Shown here one piece after another: positions 1 through 8,624 of a DNA stretch of 64,000 bases; the first letter of the stretch is position 1; every line of letters starts with the position of its first letter. The DNA is from Brevibacterium limosum (GTDB lineage Bacteria; Actinomycetota; Actinomycetes; Actinomycetales; Brevibacteriaceae), in NCBI RefSeq assembly GCF_011617705.1, contig NZ_CP050154.1:2852001-2916000 (forward strand), in the 5' to 3' direction. The position numbers and the translations under genes are program-made. The notes under the pieces are model-generated. The model was not told the DNA's origin. It did not search any database and saw only the letters and a program-made list of their open reading frames with translations.

Positions 1-115
1 CGGCATGGTTCACTTGAGTGGAAATGCTGTGCCCACCGCTATATGAAGGCACACCACAGGCAGAACGATGCAAATATCAAGCTTATAGCATCTGGTCAAG
101 TCTCGCAAGACGGTT

Positions 116-1174
116 TCAGCGCAAGCTCTTCGTCCACAGTCCCACCCACGCCCAGGTGGCGAATCCCGCCTGATCGTTGATCGCCAGCATCCACCTGTTC
201 TCCACCGCATTCCACGTGTAGATGCGCTCGACCGCCGAGTTCGCCGCGAGGCTGCGATGATTGGCGACCTTGAGACGCGCACCGAGGCGGTGCCCGCGAT
301 GCTCCCTCAGCACCAAGGTTCCGCCCTGCCACCCCACGGTCGGCCTGTCGGTCGAGTGCCCGACCTGCGTGTATCCTGCCGGCTCCCCGCCGAGGAGGGC
401 GAGTGCCGTGGCCATGGATTCGCCCTTCGCCTTCTTCTCTGCGTCGAGGGCCCTCACGCGCTCTCCGTCCCAGCTCTCCTCTCCCCCGAACTTCGCCGCT
501 CCCGGCACGTCGGTGCTCAGCCGACGCTTGAGCAGAGCGATGTGCTCCTGCCGATGTTCCGGGACCGGCCCTCGCCATGTCTCGATGACGTAGTCGTCGG
601 CGTCTGTGCCGAGGTCGAGTTCGGCCGCGGCTGCGGTCGGAGCGACCGAGCACCGTTCGATCTGAGCGAGCTCGTAGCCGCGGCTGCTGAGGAAAGTCAC
701 CTCGGGCAGAGCGACCGGCAGCGACCCCGCACCGGTCTCTGCGGCCAGATGGGCACCGCGCAGATCGGCATTCCTGACAGACTGCGGAATCTCACAGTAG
801 CTCGACAGCGCTGTCCGGCCCTCTGCCCGCAGATCGTTCTCCATGACCGTCAGCATTGCGGCACCCAGTCCGCGACGGCGGTGGTCCGGGTGCACGCCGA
901 TCCAGACCTCCGCGGTGTCGGTGTTGCTGTCCAGGCGGAGTTCGGCCACACCTTTGGCCACGACCGCCCCGTCGATGCGGCCGAGCCAGATCACAGATGT
1001 CCGGTACTCGCTCGTGCTGGTCAGTGAGTGACGCACCTCGTCGGGAATCGGATCGAAGTCCTCCCCCAGCCCTGCTGCCCGATTGATCTCGAGGTCGAAG
1101 GCGAGGATCTCAGGCAGAATCGCATCGATATCGGCAGGAGCCTGCGTGCCCGCGCGGATCCGCGTGATCTCCAT
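116..1174 (-). CDS. Two-domain GNAT-family N-acetyltransferase
   Basis: The 352-residue product carries two GNAT folds. The first holds the acetyl-CoA motif A (VHPDHRRRGLGAAML, about residues 94-108). The second holds a weaker copy near residues 287-300 (REHRGHRLGARL). Tandem GNAT proteins of this size are common in actinobacteria and include mycothiol synthase, but nothing here identifies the acceptor, so I do not assign it to mycothiol. It is probably cytosolic, with no signal or membrane segment. It is divergent from the hydrolase gene at 1286, with about 110 bases between them. I am sure of the family and have no substrate. Confidence 0.85.
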   Translation of the reverse strand: MEITRIRAGTQAPADIDAILPEILAFDLEINRAAGLGEDFDPIPDEVRHSLTSTSEYRTSVIWLGRIDGAVVAKGVAELRLDSNTDTAEVWIGVHPDHRRRGLGAAMLTVMENDLRAEGRTALSSYCEIPQSVRNADLRGAHLAAETGAGSLPVALPEVTFLSSRGYELAQIERCSVAPTAAAAELDLGTDADDYVIETWRGPVPEHRQEHIALLKRRLSTDVPGAAKFGGEESWDGERVRALDAEKKAKGESMATALALLGGEPAGYTQVGHSTDRPTVGWQGGTLVLREHRGHRLGARLKVANHRSLAANSAVERIYTWNAVENRWMLAINDQAGFATWAWVGLWTKSLR

Positions 1175-1250
1175 CCGGGTTCTCCACGCCTTCCCTCACT
1201 CGACGGCATCGCCGGGCGGACCGCAGACGGACCGTCGTGCGCTTCGTCGC

Positions 1251-1279
1251 GCGACAGGCGATGCCAGACATTCTAGACT
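1251..1279 (+). promoter_or_regulatory. Promoter with -10 next to the ATG (probable leaderless transcript)
   Basis: GCGACA at 1251-1256 and TAGACT at 1274-1279 are separated by 17 bases, the standard sigma70 spacing. Only six bases separate the -10 box from the ATG at 1286. Transcription would therefore begin at or next to the start codon, which implies a leaderless mRNA, common in actinobacteria. No Shine-Dalgarno sequence lies before this ATG, which agrees. Confidence 0.5.
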
Positions 1280-1285
1280 GCGGGC

Positions 1286-2086
1286 ATGACACGAGTGAAT
1301 GTTCTCAGCTTCGATCCTGCCGCGGTCAACTGCGGAATCATCGTCGGCACCGATCAAATCCTGCTCGTCGATGCAGGGCCCGGCCCCGCGGCCGCCGCAC
1401 ATCTGGTGGAGCGGGCGGGCCGCCTCGGCGAGGAGATCGGCGAAGGTCAACGGCGCGCAATCGGCCTCGCGATCACCCATGATCATTGGGATCATTTCTT
1501 CGGTGCCGCCGCGGCCGTGTCCGCCGGCGTCACCGCCGTGTACGCGTCGTCGTCATTCGCCGCCGATCAGGAGGCCACGGCCTGGATCGCTCTCGACGGG
1601 GTCGCGGGCGGCGACTTCCCGGATGACTACCGGGTGAGTCTCCCCGACGATCCCGGCGGCCTCATCGTCGAGGTCTCGCCTGTCGATCCGTCGCCCGGTG
1701 ATGTGTGGCACCTCGACCTCGGCGACTGCCCGGTCGAATTCCATGTCCTCGGCGGGCATTCGACGGCCGACCTCGTCGTCCGGCTGCCCGAGCTCGGCAT
1801 CGTCTTCACCGGCGACCTCGTCGAGGAGGCCGCTCCCCCGCAGGCCGGTGCCGACGCCGCCCTGAGCGAATGGGCCTCGAGCCTGCGCACTCTGGTGTCG
1901 TTTCCCGAAGCGAAGACATTCGTTCCCGGACATGGGATCCATGTGGACCGTGATTTCCTCACCCGGCAGCTCGCCGATATCGAGGGGCTGATGGTCGATC
2001 AGGGAGACGCCGAGGTGGCCCTGCCCGCCCGCTCCATGCCGGGTGAGCACGACCGGGCGATACCGCGGGAGGTCCGGCTGGTGTGA
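1286..2086 (+). CDS. Metallo-beta-lactamase-fold hydrolase
   Basis: The 266-residue cytosolic protein carries the zinc-binding signature HDHWDH (residues 65-70) of the HxHxDH class. It is followed by a GGHS motif near residue 157, FTGDLVEE (second-site Asp) near 175, and a late FVPGHG histidine near 214. These are the five metal-ligand regions of the MBL hydrolase superfamily (glyoxalase II, lactonases, RNase Z-like). The substrate cannot be told from sequence. The ATG at 1286 is preferred because the promoter abuts it and the MBL fold begins within the first 15 residues. IS DNA begins only about ten bases after its stop codon. Confidence 0.85.
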   Translation: MTRVNVLSFDPAAVNCGIIVGTDQILLVDAGPGPAAAAHLVERAGRLGEEIGEGQRRAIGLAITHDHWDHFFGAAAAVSAGVTAVYASSSFAADQEATAWIALDGVAGGDFPDDYRVSLPDDPGGLIVEVSPVDPSPGDVWHLDLGDCPVEFHVLGGHSTADLVVRLPELGIVFTGDLVEEAAPPQAGADAALSEWASSLRTLVSFPEAKTFVPGHGIHVDRDFLTRQLADIEGLMVDQGDAEVALPARSMPGEHDRAIPREVRLV

Positions 2087-2096
2087 GCGGCCGGGG

Positions 2097-3486
2097 CTAG
2101 ACAATATGAGGTAAGGGCGGGGCCGGGGCCTCCGTGCATCAAAGGAATCGTGGGTTGCCCAGACTCCACCACCGTCCTACCGGGAACACCGGTTTCGGGT
2201 GTGTACTGGTAGAGCCACATTTGAGCTTTTGGAGGTCCCGACATGCTCAAGACTACCTTCATCGGATTAGACGTTCACGCGAAAACCGTGACCGCGGCAG
2301 CACTGAACGCTGACACCGGCGAAATCGACCAGGCAACGATGCCAGCCGATAACCCCACGGTGATCTCGTGGATCAAGGCCCACGGCGACGACACCGCGGT
2401 CACGTATGAAGCCGGCCCAACGGGATACGGACTCGCCCGCGACCTCACAGATCAGGGAATCACCTGCACGGTCGCGGCACCGTCGAAACTGCTGCGGGCC
2501 CCGGGAGACCGCGTCAAGACCGATCAGCGTGATGCCCTGGGGTTGGCGAGGATGCTGTCGTTGGGTGAGATCACCGCGGTCCGCGTCCCGCCGATCGGTC
2601 AGGAAGGACTCCGGGATGTCTCCCGGGCCAGGCAACGCGCTGTGCTCGATCTGACGCATGCCCGGCAGCGGATCAACGCGATGATCCTCCGTCACGGGTT
2701 GCGGTATCCCAAGGACACGAAGTGGACTCAGGTTCATCACGACTGGTTGGCTCGACAACGACTCGAGCCAGCCGCATCGCAGCAAGCGTTGTCTGCGGAG
2801 CTCGAGACCGAGACTTTGCTGATGGCCCATGTCAGACGTCTCGATGCGACGATTGCCGATCTGGTCGCCGAAGCCGAGGAAACACCGATCATCGATGCTC
2901 TGATGTGTTTTCGAGGAATCTCAATCACGACTGGGTTCGGGCTGGCGGTCGAGATCGGCGACTGGACGCGATTCACCGGGGCCACGATCGGGTCGTATCT
3001 GGGTCTGACCCCGTCGGAGCACTCGAGTGGGCAGTCGCGGTCGCAGGGAGCGATCACGAAGGCCGGGAACACGTATGCGAGGAAGCTGCTCATCGAGGCC
3101 GCGTGGTCACACGCCCGCCCGTACTCGCGACCCGGGGCGCGCCTGTTGCGACAGTTCGACAAAGTCGATGCTGCGACCCGAGTTCGTGCGATCGAGGGCA
3201 ATCAACGATTGCACCGGGTATGGGCGAACTTCGATGCTCGGAAGAAGCGTCGGGTCAAGGCGAACACCGCAGTTGCCCGAGAGCTTGCAGGGTGGTGCTG
3301 GTCGGTGGCCGCACCCTTACAGATGAACGTGACTGGCCCCGAGGGGCAGGAGGCCCAGATGGGGTAAGTTCACGATGATCGTGCCCCGCGGCAGGGGCGA
3401 CGGTTCGAGGCAGCATCAGGAGCTGATCCGAGTTTGACCTATGGGCAACCCCGCCAGAAGGTGCGGTGACGCTCGATTCTAGACAA
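2097..3486 (+). mobile_element. IS110-family insertion sequence, copy 1
   Basis: It contains one transposase. The octamer CTAGACAA occurs at 2097-2104 and again at 3479-3486 and is proposed as the shared core that bounds the element (about 1.38 kb, usual for IS110). Just inside lie subterminal inverted repeats: GGGTTGCCCA at 2152-2161 and its complement TGGGCAACCC at 3442-3451. Subterminal rather than terminal repeats point to the IS1111 branch. The boundaries are inference from these repeats; the family is certain from the transposase. Confidence 0.55.
2243..3367 (+). CDS. IS110-family transposase (DEDD recombinase)
   Basis: 374 residues, full length. The N-terminal RuvC-like DEDD domain shows FIGLDVHAKT (Asp near residue 9), VTYEAGPTGYG (Glu near 55) and KTDQRDALGLARML (paired Asp near 93-96). 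The C-terminal Tnp_20 domain follows with CFRGISITTGFGLAVEIGD, then YLGLTPSEHSSGQSRSQG and a KAGNTYARKLLIEAAW block containing the serine region. A strong ribosome site (GGAGG) precedes the ATG. These enzymes use a structured RNA from the element's non-coding end to choose donor and target; about 140 bases precede the gene and about 110 follow it. The gene appears intact. Confidence 0.95.
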   Translation: MLKTTFIGLDVHAKTVTAAALNADTGEIDQATMPADNPTVISWIKAHGDDTAVTYEAGPTGYGLARDLTDQGITCTVAAPSKLLRAPGDRVKTDQRDALGLARMLSLGEITAVRVPPIGQEGLRDVSRARQRAVLDLTHARQRINAMILRHGLRYPKDTKWTQVHHDWLARQRLEPAASQQALSAELETETLLMAHVRRLDATIADLVAEAEETPIIDALMCFRGISITTGFGLAVEIGDWTRFTGATIGSYLGLTPSEHSSGQSRSQGAITKAGNTYARKLLIEAAWSHARPYSRPGARLLRQFDKVDAATRVRAIEGNQRLHRVWANFDARKKRRVKANTAVARELAGWCWSVAAPLQMNVTGPEGQEAQMG

Positions 3487-3673
3487 CGGGATGCTCCGGT
3501 TCGAATAATCGTCATGGGGTAACCAACCCCCGAATATCAGGCTGACAATGCTTGTCGACAACGACGCGTCTGAACCTCGCCCCTGACCGCGGTGGCACTC
3601 TTACCATCCTGGACGCCAGCGGAAACCGATCCGGGAAAACATTATTCTGCCCCTTGACAAGTAAATCCACATA

Positions 3674-3921
3674 TCAGGTTCCTCGCCGATGCAGGGCGGT
3701 GACGAGATCGCCGCCGATGGCGCCGAACAGCGTCTGCGCCCAGACGCTGCCGCCCTCGACGTAGGGGCGGTCGCCGTCGAAGATCCACTGCAGCTCGCGG
3801 TCGGCGTGCAGATCCGACAGGCAGCTGTCGCACACGGGTACGCGGACGCTCCTTCCGGCCAGATGGCCCTTGCGCTCCGTGCTCACCAGCGTCGTCGACC
3901 GTGCTTCTCCGTGGAGGGGGT
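3674..3921 (-). pseudogene. 3' fragment of an IS-disrupted membrane-protein gene
   Basis: This is the C-terminal 82 codons of the gene whose 5' part lies at 5538-6507. Read on the minus strand it gives PLHGEARSTTL, then STERKGHLAGRSVRVPVCDSC, and ends HRRGT at the stop at 3674. With the 1616-base IS removed, the frame joins as CTVNP-LHGEAR with no shift. The module has a C-xxx-P Cys and a later CxxC pair, the same pattern as the end of the paralogue at 7316 (CFLFP...CADC), so it may bind metal. The in-frame codon at 3926-3928, inside the IS, is a stop. Confidence 0.8.
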
Positions 3922-4049
3922 GCCCCTATGTTTTAAGTCAAGGGGTAGCGCCCAGATTCTTCAAGAATATTTGGGAAGACTCGAAGGGCAGGGGTGATCG
4001 GTCCGAGAACTGTTTCCCAGACTGATCAGGTACTTCGCTGCAGAACGGT

Positions 4050-5261
4050 TCAGGCCGCAGTCACCTGCTCGGGTGCGTGGAAATAGGCACCATCACGCAA
4101 CATCGCGTACAGCACGTTGCAGCGCCTGCGCGCTAACGCGATCAGGGCTTGGTTGTGTTTCTTGTGCTCGGCACGTTTCTTGTCGTAATACGCCCTCGAC
4201 AACGGGTCCTTCAACGCCGCGAACGCGGACAAGAACAACGCTCGTTTGAGGATCTTGTTGCCCCGACGCGAGGAATGATCCCCGCGGATCGAGGTTCCTG
4301 ACCGCCACGTCACCGGTGCCAGTCCCGCATAGGATGCGAGGTGTCCGGCTGATTCGAAGTCCTTACCCACGACCTCGGTCAGGATCCTCGCCGCTGTCCT
4401 GACGCCGACTGCCGGCATCGACGTCAGGAGCTCGAAAAGCGGATGCGCCTCAACCAGCTCCTCGATCCGGGCGAGCACGTCATCGCGTGACGACCGCGTC
4501 TGCGCCAACGACGTCGCCAACTGGGGCAGCACGAGGCCGGCGGCGTCGGTGCCCGACACCACCACCGTCTGACCGTCCATGGCAGTGAAGATCGCTGCCG
4601 CCCACCTCTTCCACGCCCTGGGTGCCTGCTTACGCAGCAGAGTCTCGACACGGTGTTTGCCGGCATGCCGCAGTGCTTTCGGTGTCGGGTATTTCGCCAG
4701 CAGGGCCAGCATGGCCGGATGATCCAAGTGGGGACCGATCACGGTCTCTAATCCGGGGTGGATCTGAGTGAGTAGCCCGCGGATGCGATTCGACGTCGCG
4801 GTGGCTTGTTTCGCGAGGTCATCGTCGTAGCCGCACAGCATGGACAGTTCGGCGACGTTCTCGTCGGCAACCCGGATGTCCCGCAGGGTGTGGGGCATGG
4901 TTCGGGCCGCGTCAGCGATGATGCTGGCATCGCGGGCGTCGGTCTTCGCCTCACCAGGGTGTAGGTCGGCGATGCGGCGCATCGCCAACCCCGGCAGGTA
5001 GGCGACCATGATGCCTTCGGCTTGGGCGACCGCGACTGGTAGGGCCCCGATCGTGGCGGGCTGGTCGACGATGACGAGTAAGGTTCCGTGCTTGGAAAGC
5101 CGGGTGAGCAGGGTCTTCAGTTTCGTTTCGTTCTGCGGCAGCGCCTTCGATAACAGTTGTTTTCCGTCGCGATCCACCGCGACGGCGTGGTGGTTGTGTT
5201 TGCCGACATCGATGCCGATGAATACGTCGATGTCAGCGTGGTTGGTGATCATGTCACTCAT
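4050..5261 (-). CDS. IS110-family transposase (DEDD recombinase)
   Basis: 403 residues from ATG 5261, which gives the family's usual start (IDVFIGIDVGKHNHHA within 25 residues). The longer frame to 5444 runs through the non-coding end and is rejected. The RuvC-like part has GIDVGKH, VIVDQPATIG and GEAKTDARDA. The Tnp_20 part has LTSMPAVGVRTAARILTEV, ASYAGLAPVTWRSGTS and RRGNKILKRALFLSAF. It is only distantly similar to the transposase at 2243, so this is a different IS of the same family, not a second copy. It appears intact and possibly active. Confidence 0.95.
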   Translation of the reverse strand: MSDMITNHADIDVFIGIDVGKHNHHAVAVDRDGKQLLSKALPQNETKLKTLLTRLSKHGTLLVIVDQPATIGALPVAVAQAEGIMVAYLPGLAMRRIADLHPGEAKTDARDASIIADAARTMPHTLRDIRVADENVAELSMLCGYDDDLAKQATATSNRIRGLLTQIHPGLETVIGPHLDHPAMLALLAKYPTPKALRHAGKHRVETLLRKQAPRAWKRWAAAIFTAMDGQTVVVSGTDAAGLVLPQLATSLAQTRSSRDDVLARIEELVEAHPLFELLTSMPAVGVRTAARILTEVVGKDFESAGHLASYAGLAPVTWRSGTSIRGDHSSRRGNKILKRALFLSAFAALKDPLSRAYYDKKRAEHKKHNQALIALARRRCNVLYAMLRDGAYFHAPEQVTAA

Positions 5262-5537
5262 CTTCTTCGACTCATGTGACCGGATAGTGGTTGTGGTTCG
5301 GCTGGCCGGTAGTGCTGGGTGGCTCCAAGGTTCGGCATCCACGTTACGGTCGGGCTCAAGGCATGGGTTCTGCCAGTGGTTCTGGCCCCTATCAGCGATT
5401 TCCCTGGTGCCTTCGAACCCCGGTGACAACACCCCCCGGATCATGGGTGACTGGGGGTATAAATCATGCCGGGGTCCTCAGGCCAGCGACCCCTTCTATC
5501 CTGACGGATGGTGGGGCTAGTTAAAAGGTAACGGGGT
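5262..5537 (-). ncRNA. Candidate bridge-RNA region of IS110 copy 2
   Basis: These 276 bases lie between the element's edge and the transposase start and have no plausible gene. On the minus strand they can form GGGGTC...GGACCCC (complement of 5474-5500) followed by further GC-rich arms. In the IS110 group the RNA from this end carries one loop matching the target and one matching the donor. The segment contains GGGGTT, complementary to the AACCCC that ends just at the insertion point; a six-base match is weak and may be chance. Location is supported by layout and family knowledge; structure is unproven. Confidence 0.4.
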
Positions 5538-6507
5538 TGACCGTGCACAGGCTCTGCGGGAGCCCCTTGGTCTGTGCTGACCTCGTCGAGCCGGAGGCCC
5601 GTGTGCTGCCGGCCTTCCGTGTTCGAATCCCGCGCTTGGCCGATCTGTGCAGCTTCACCTCGGCGATCTCGCGACCGGCCTGGCGCAGCAGCACCATGGC
5701 TCCGGCGAGGTCGATGCGTTCGGCCTCTGCGTCACCGACGATGGTTCTGGCCATCTGGTAGGCGTCGAGTGCACGCTCCACCCCTTCGGCGTCGGCGCTG
5801 CTGAGGTCCTGGGTCTGCAGCTGCGTGATCTCGGCGGCCAGCTCCGTGGTGTCCTCGCTGAGACCTTCCCGAAGTGTCTTCCGCTGCAGGTCATCGACCC
5901 GCTCGAGCAGCCGTGCGGGCAGTTCGAACCGGCGGCGGGTGCGCGCGGCGCTCAATCGTTCCCGCCGAGAGCGTGCGAACCAGATGACGGCGATGACAAG
6001 CGCCAGGACCAGAACGGCTCCCCCGAGGAACAGTGTCGCCGTCGAGCTGGATCCGTCGACCGTCTGCACTTCGCTGCCCGGTGCCTCCTGCCCGCTTTCG
6101 TGCTTCGGGGCTTCCCGTGGGTCGGCGTAGAGGTCGAGGAGCATGTTGAGCTTCGTCACCGACGGCGTGCTGTAGCTCCACTGCTCGCGGCCGGCGGACA
6201 GCTGCTCCATCGCCTGAGTGTGCTGGTCGAAGTCGTCGCCGAAGGAGTAGTCCACGGCGAGATCCGTGCTCGTGTCGATCTTGATGAAGGAGCCTTCGCC
6301 GCCGTTGAAGACCTTGATCTGTTCGAGCAGCTCCGGGTCGGCTCCTGCCTCACCGGTGACGATGACGAAGACATCGAAGTCGAGGGAGTCGATCTTCTCA
6401 TCCGCCTTCTGCAGGAGCGTCTCATTGACCTCACCCTTCGCGCTGTTCGTCACGTAGACGGGGTCGGTCGTTAGCGCCTCGGCGATCTTCTGAGCCTGTT
6501 GAGTCAC
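5538..6507 (-). pseudogene. 5' part of an IS-disrupted TPM/DUF5129-like membrane-protein gene
   Basis: It starts at GTG 6507, overlapping the upstream gene's stop by four bases (GTGA), so the two are translationally coupled. The first 155 residues are an extracellular-type alpha/beta domain reminiscent of TPM/DUF5129 (VFVIVTGEAG, then SFIKIDTSTDLAVDYSFGDD), though I cannot verify the family. One membrane span follows (ATLFLGGAVLVLALVIAVIW), then an arginine-rich cytosolic helical region. The reading frame runs into the IS110 after CTVNP and stops at 5521. Rejoined with 3674-3921 it would encode 405 residues, close to the 410 of the paralogue at 7316-8548. The truncated protein would keep the membrane part but lose the Cys module. 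Confidence 0.8.
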
Positions 6508-7319
6508 TGTTTCGCTGTCCGTTTCTTCAGAGCGCGGCGGACGAAGTGGATTCCGATTCCGGCTCCCCCGCCGACGATGATGCCGATGACGGCGCCGGCC
6601 ACGGCGCCGCCGGTGCTGTACTCGAGGTCGTGGGGAGCGGTCGCGGATTCCGGTCTGACCGGCAGCGGGCTGCCGTTGTCGTCGTGCTTGTACGAATGGC
6701 TTGAGGCGAGGTCGACGGTCTCCGCGGAGCGGAGCTGTTCGACACCGGTCAGAGCATTGCGGGAGTCGGTGTCTTCGTACTCACCGCTCAGGTAGGACAT
6801 CGCGGGGCGGTGCACCCCTTTCTCACCGACTCCCATGAGTCCGGTGGCGTCGACGGTCAGCACGGCCGCCTCGGCGTCGTCCATCTCGTTGACGATCCGG
6901 GCCGCCAGCAGGTCGAGGTCGCCGTCGGCGTCGTCGAGGTCGGAGGCGTTGAGGAAGGCCACGAAGATGGGGGTATCGGCATCGGCGACGACGGTCCTGA
7001 TCGCTGTGATCTCTTCGTCCTTGATGTCGAATTCCGGGTACCCGTCGAAATAGACGGGGTCTGTGGCCAACGACTTCGCGATCGCCTGATAGCGGGACGG
7101 GTAGTAGTCGGGGTCGGTGGAGCCCTTGATGCGGTCGGTGTAGATCGATTCGACGTCGATCCTGCCGCTGTCGGCGATCTCGATGCGTTCGGTCTTCGTC
7201 TGGTCGAAGAGGAATCCGCTGAGCAGAGTGGCACCGACCGACACTGCGGCGACCGCGATGACGGCGATGATCCAGTCGAGTGCACCGGCAGGTCGCGGGG
7301 GCCTGGCAGCTGCCATCAT
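6504..7319 (-). CDS. Bitopic membrane protein of unknown function
   Basis: The start is ATG 7319 (GGAAGGAG just upstream), giving 271 residues; the longer frame to 7793 is a shadow of the upstream gene. The N-terminal anchor is ALDWIIAVIAVAAVSVGA (about residues 10-32). An acidic extracytoplasmic domain follows (DIKDEEITAIRTVVADADTP, then LDLLAARIVNEMDDAEAAVL), and a glycine-rich second span (GGAVAGAVIGIIVGGGAGIG) ends in a basic tail. The domain resembles the N-terminal part of the downstream disrupted gene (both contain LATDPVYF/LTTDPVYV), so they are related. Four-base overlaps on both sides place it in the middle of a three-gene operon. I do not recognise a function. Confidence 0.75.
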   Translation of the reverse strand: MMAAARPPRPAGALDWIIAVIAVAAVSVGATLLSGFLFDQTKTERIEIADSGRIDVESIYTDRIKGSTDPDYYPSRYQAIAKSLATDPVYFDGYPEFDIKDEEITAIRTVVADADTPIFVAFLNASDLDDADGDLDLLAARIVNEMDDAEAAVLTVDATGLMGVGEKGVHRPAMSYLSGEYEDTDSRNALTGVEQLRSAETVDLASSHSYKHDDNGSPLPVRPESATAPHDLEYSTGGAVAGAVIGIIVGGGAGIGIHFVRRALKKRTAKQ

Positions 7320-8548
7320 CGGCTCCTTCCGACAGCGGACGACTGTGGGCTCATTTCGTCCAGCACCGCCTCGTCGAGATGTTGGAAGCTGCCGAAACCG
7401 GAGAGTGCGTAGGCGTCCGAGCGCTGGAAGTACGGGACTGCGCGGGTGGAGCCGGGGCGCTTGGGCACCATCAGTCGTTCCGGGTCGTGGCCGGCGTCCA
7501 GCTCCTGCCGGCAGTCGGCGCACAGCGCCACGGTGAGGCTGCGGCCGGACTGTTTGAGCACATAGTCGTCGATGCCTCTGCGATGGTGTGGGAAGAGGAA
7601 GCAGAAGCGCGGTTCGTCCTCTGCTGAAGTCGAGCGTCTGCGCAGCTGTCGGCGCACCCAGCGGTCGAGGGTGACGAGGACGAAGACTCCGTTGCGGTGG
7701 GAGAAGTCGGCGTCTTCGGCCCAGTCCGGGTGAACCTTCGTCAGGATCGCCAGAGCATCCTGGATTCGTCTGCCCCGGTCGTACAGGGCCCACGTCGCGT
7801 CATCGGGATGGTCGGGTTCGGGGATCGGTGCGACCGCCTCGGCGACGGCGGTCTACAGGTTCCGGGCCCTGACCAGTTCAGGTTCTGTGGTCAGATCGGT
7901 TCGCCAGGAATACCGATTGCGACGGCGCAGCAGCCACACGGTCGCGCCGAGGGCCGCGGCGGCCGTCGCACCGAAGACGAGTGTGTCGGGGTCGGCGTTG
8001 TCGAGGCCGAAGCGTTCGATGTAGTCCTCGCTGCGAGAACCAGGGTCGCGGGTGTCGAAATCCGGCGCCGGCGGAGGTTCGGTGCCGTGGGCGGCGGCGA
8101 CGAGAACCTGCAGATAGTAGAGGACGGCGAGTTCGACGGGGAGGAAGTCGTCGCTGCGGGACCGCATCAGTTCCGGAGCACCCGAGGGGACGACGGGCCC
8201 GTTGTCGGTGACGAGGTAGGCGAACGAGCGGGCGGAGGTCTCGCCTTCGCTGAAGAGGACGAGAGTCTGCTCCTCTGCTGACTCCTCGTGCATGGCGAAT
8301 GCGAAATCGGAGGTGAACTTCGCCCAGTCTCCGTAGCCCATGCTCTGGAGGCCGGGGACGATGGCGAGGAAATGAGTGAGGCCGGTGTCTTCGGTCTGCT
8401 TCGGGGCGTGCCTGATGGAGGCGAGTTGGTTCGCCGTCAGTCCGGGCCTGATGATCTCATCGATATAGAGGGGACGCCGCGCCCAGGTGCCGCGGATGCG
8501 GTCGCGCAGCTGCTGTTGTGCGCGGGCGTAGCTCGTCGTCTCAGTCAC
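7316..8548 (-). pseudogene. TPM/DUF5129-like membrane-protein gene with an in-frame amber codon
   Basis: A continuous frame runs from ATG 8548 to the stop at 7316, interrupted only by TAG at 7853-7855. Before the TAG: 231 residues with an N-terminal globular region, a span near ALGATVWLL and RRRNRYSWRTDL. After it the frame continues at once with coding-like sequence (TAVAEAVAPIPEPDHPDDAT, then ALYDRGRRIQDALAIL) and a Cys module (CFLFP...ALCADC). No ATG or GTG with a ribosome site follows the TAG until codon GTG 7657, so re-initiation is unlikely. The full product would have 410 positions, matching the 405 of the IS-broken paralogue. It is a nonsense mutation, a base error, or much less likely a read-through site. 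Confidence 0.8.
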
Positions 8549-8624
8549 CAGTCAAGGATAGTTCAGCTTCTGCCCGGCCTCTGTCGGGTGGTGTTCCGAA
8601 TCGGTCACACTCGGGGATGCGAGC

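Larger units (their letters stand above)
3922..5537 (-). mobile_element. IS110-family insertion sequence, copy 2 (disrupts a gene)
   Basis: The borders come from the reading frame of the interrupted gene: GGGGT occurs at 3917-3921 and at 5533-5537, and one copy suffices to rebuild the gene. The element is therefore 1616 bp, with GGGGT as shared core or target duplication. The transposase runs on the minus strand with about 275 non-coding bases upstream of it and about 130 downstream. A long non-coding stretch on the upstream side is the layout of the IS110 group, whose bridge RNA is encoded 5' of the transposase. Confidence 0.8.

Noticed and set aside
7320..7793. N-terminal extension of the bitopic protein at 6504
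   Set aside because: It overlaps the Cys-module end of the upstream gene in another frame; the ATG at 7319 has a good ribosome site.
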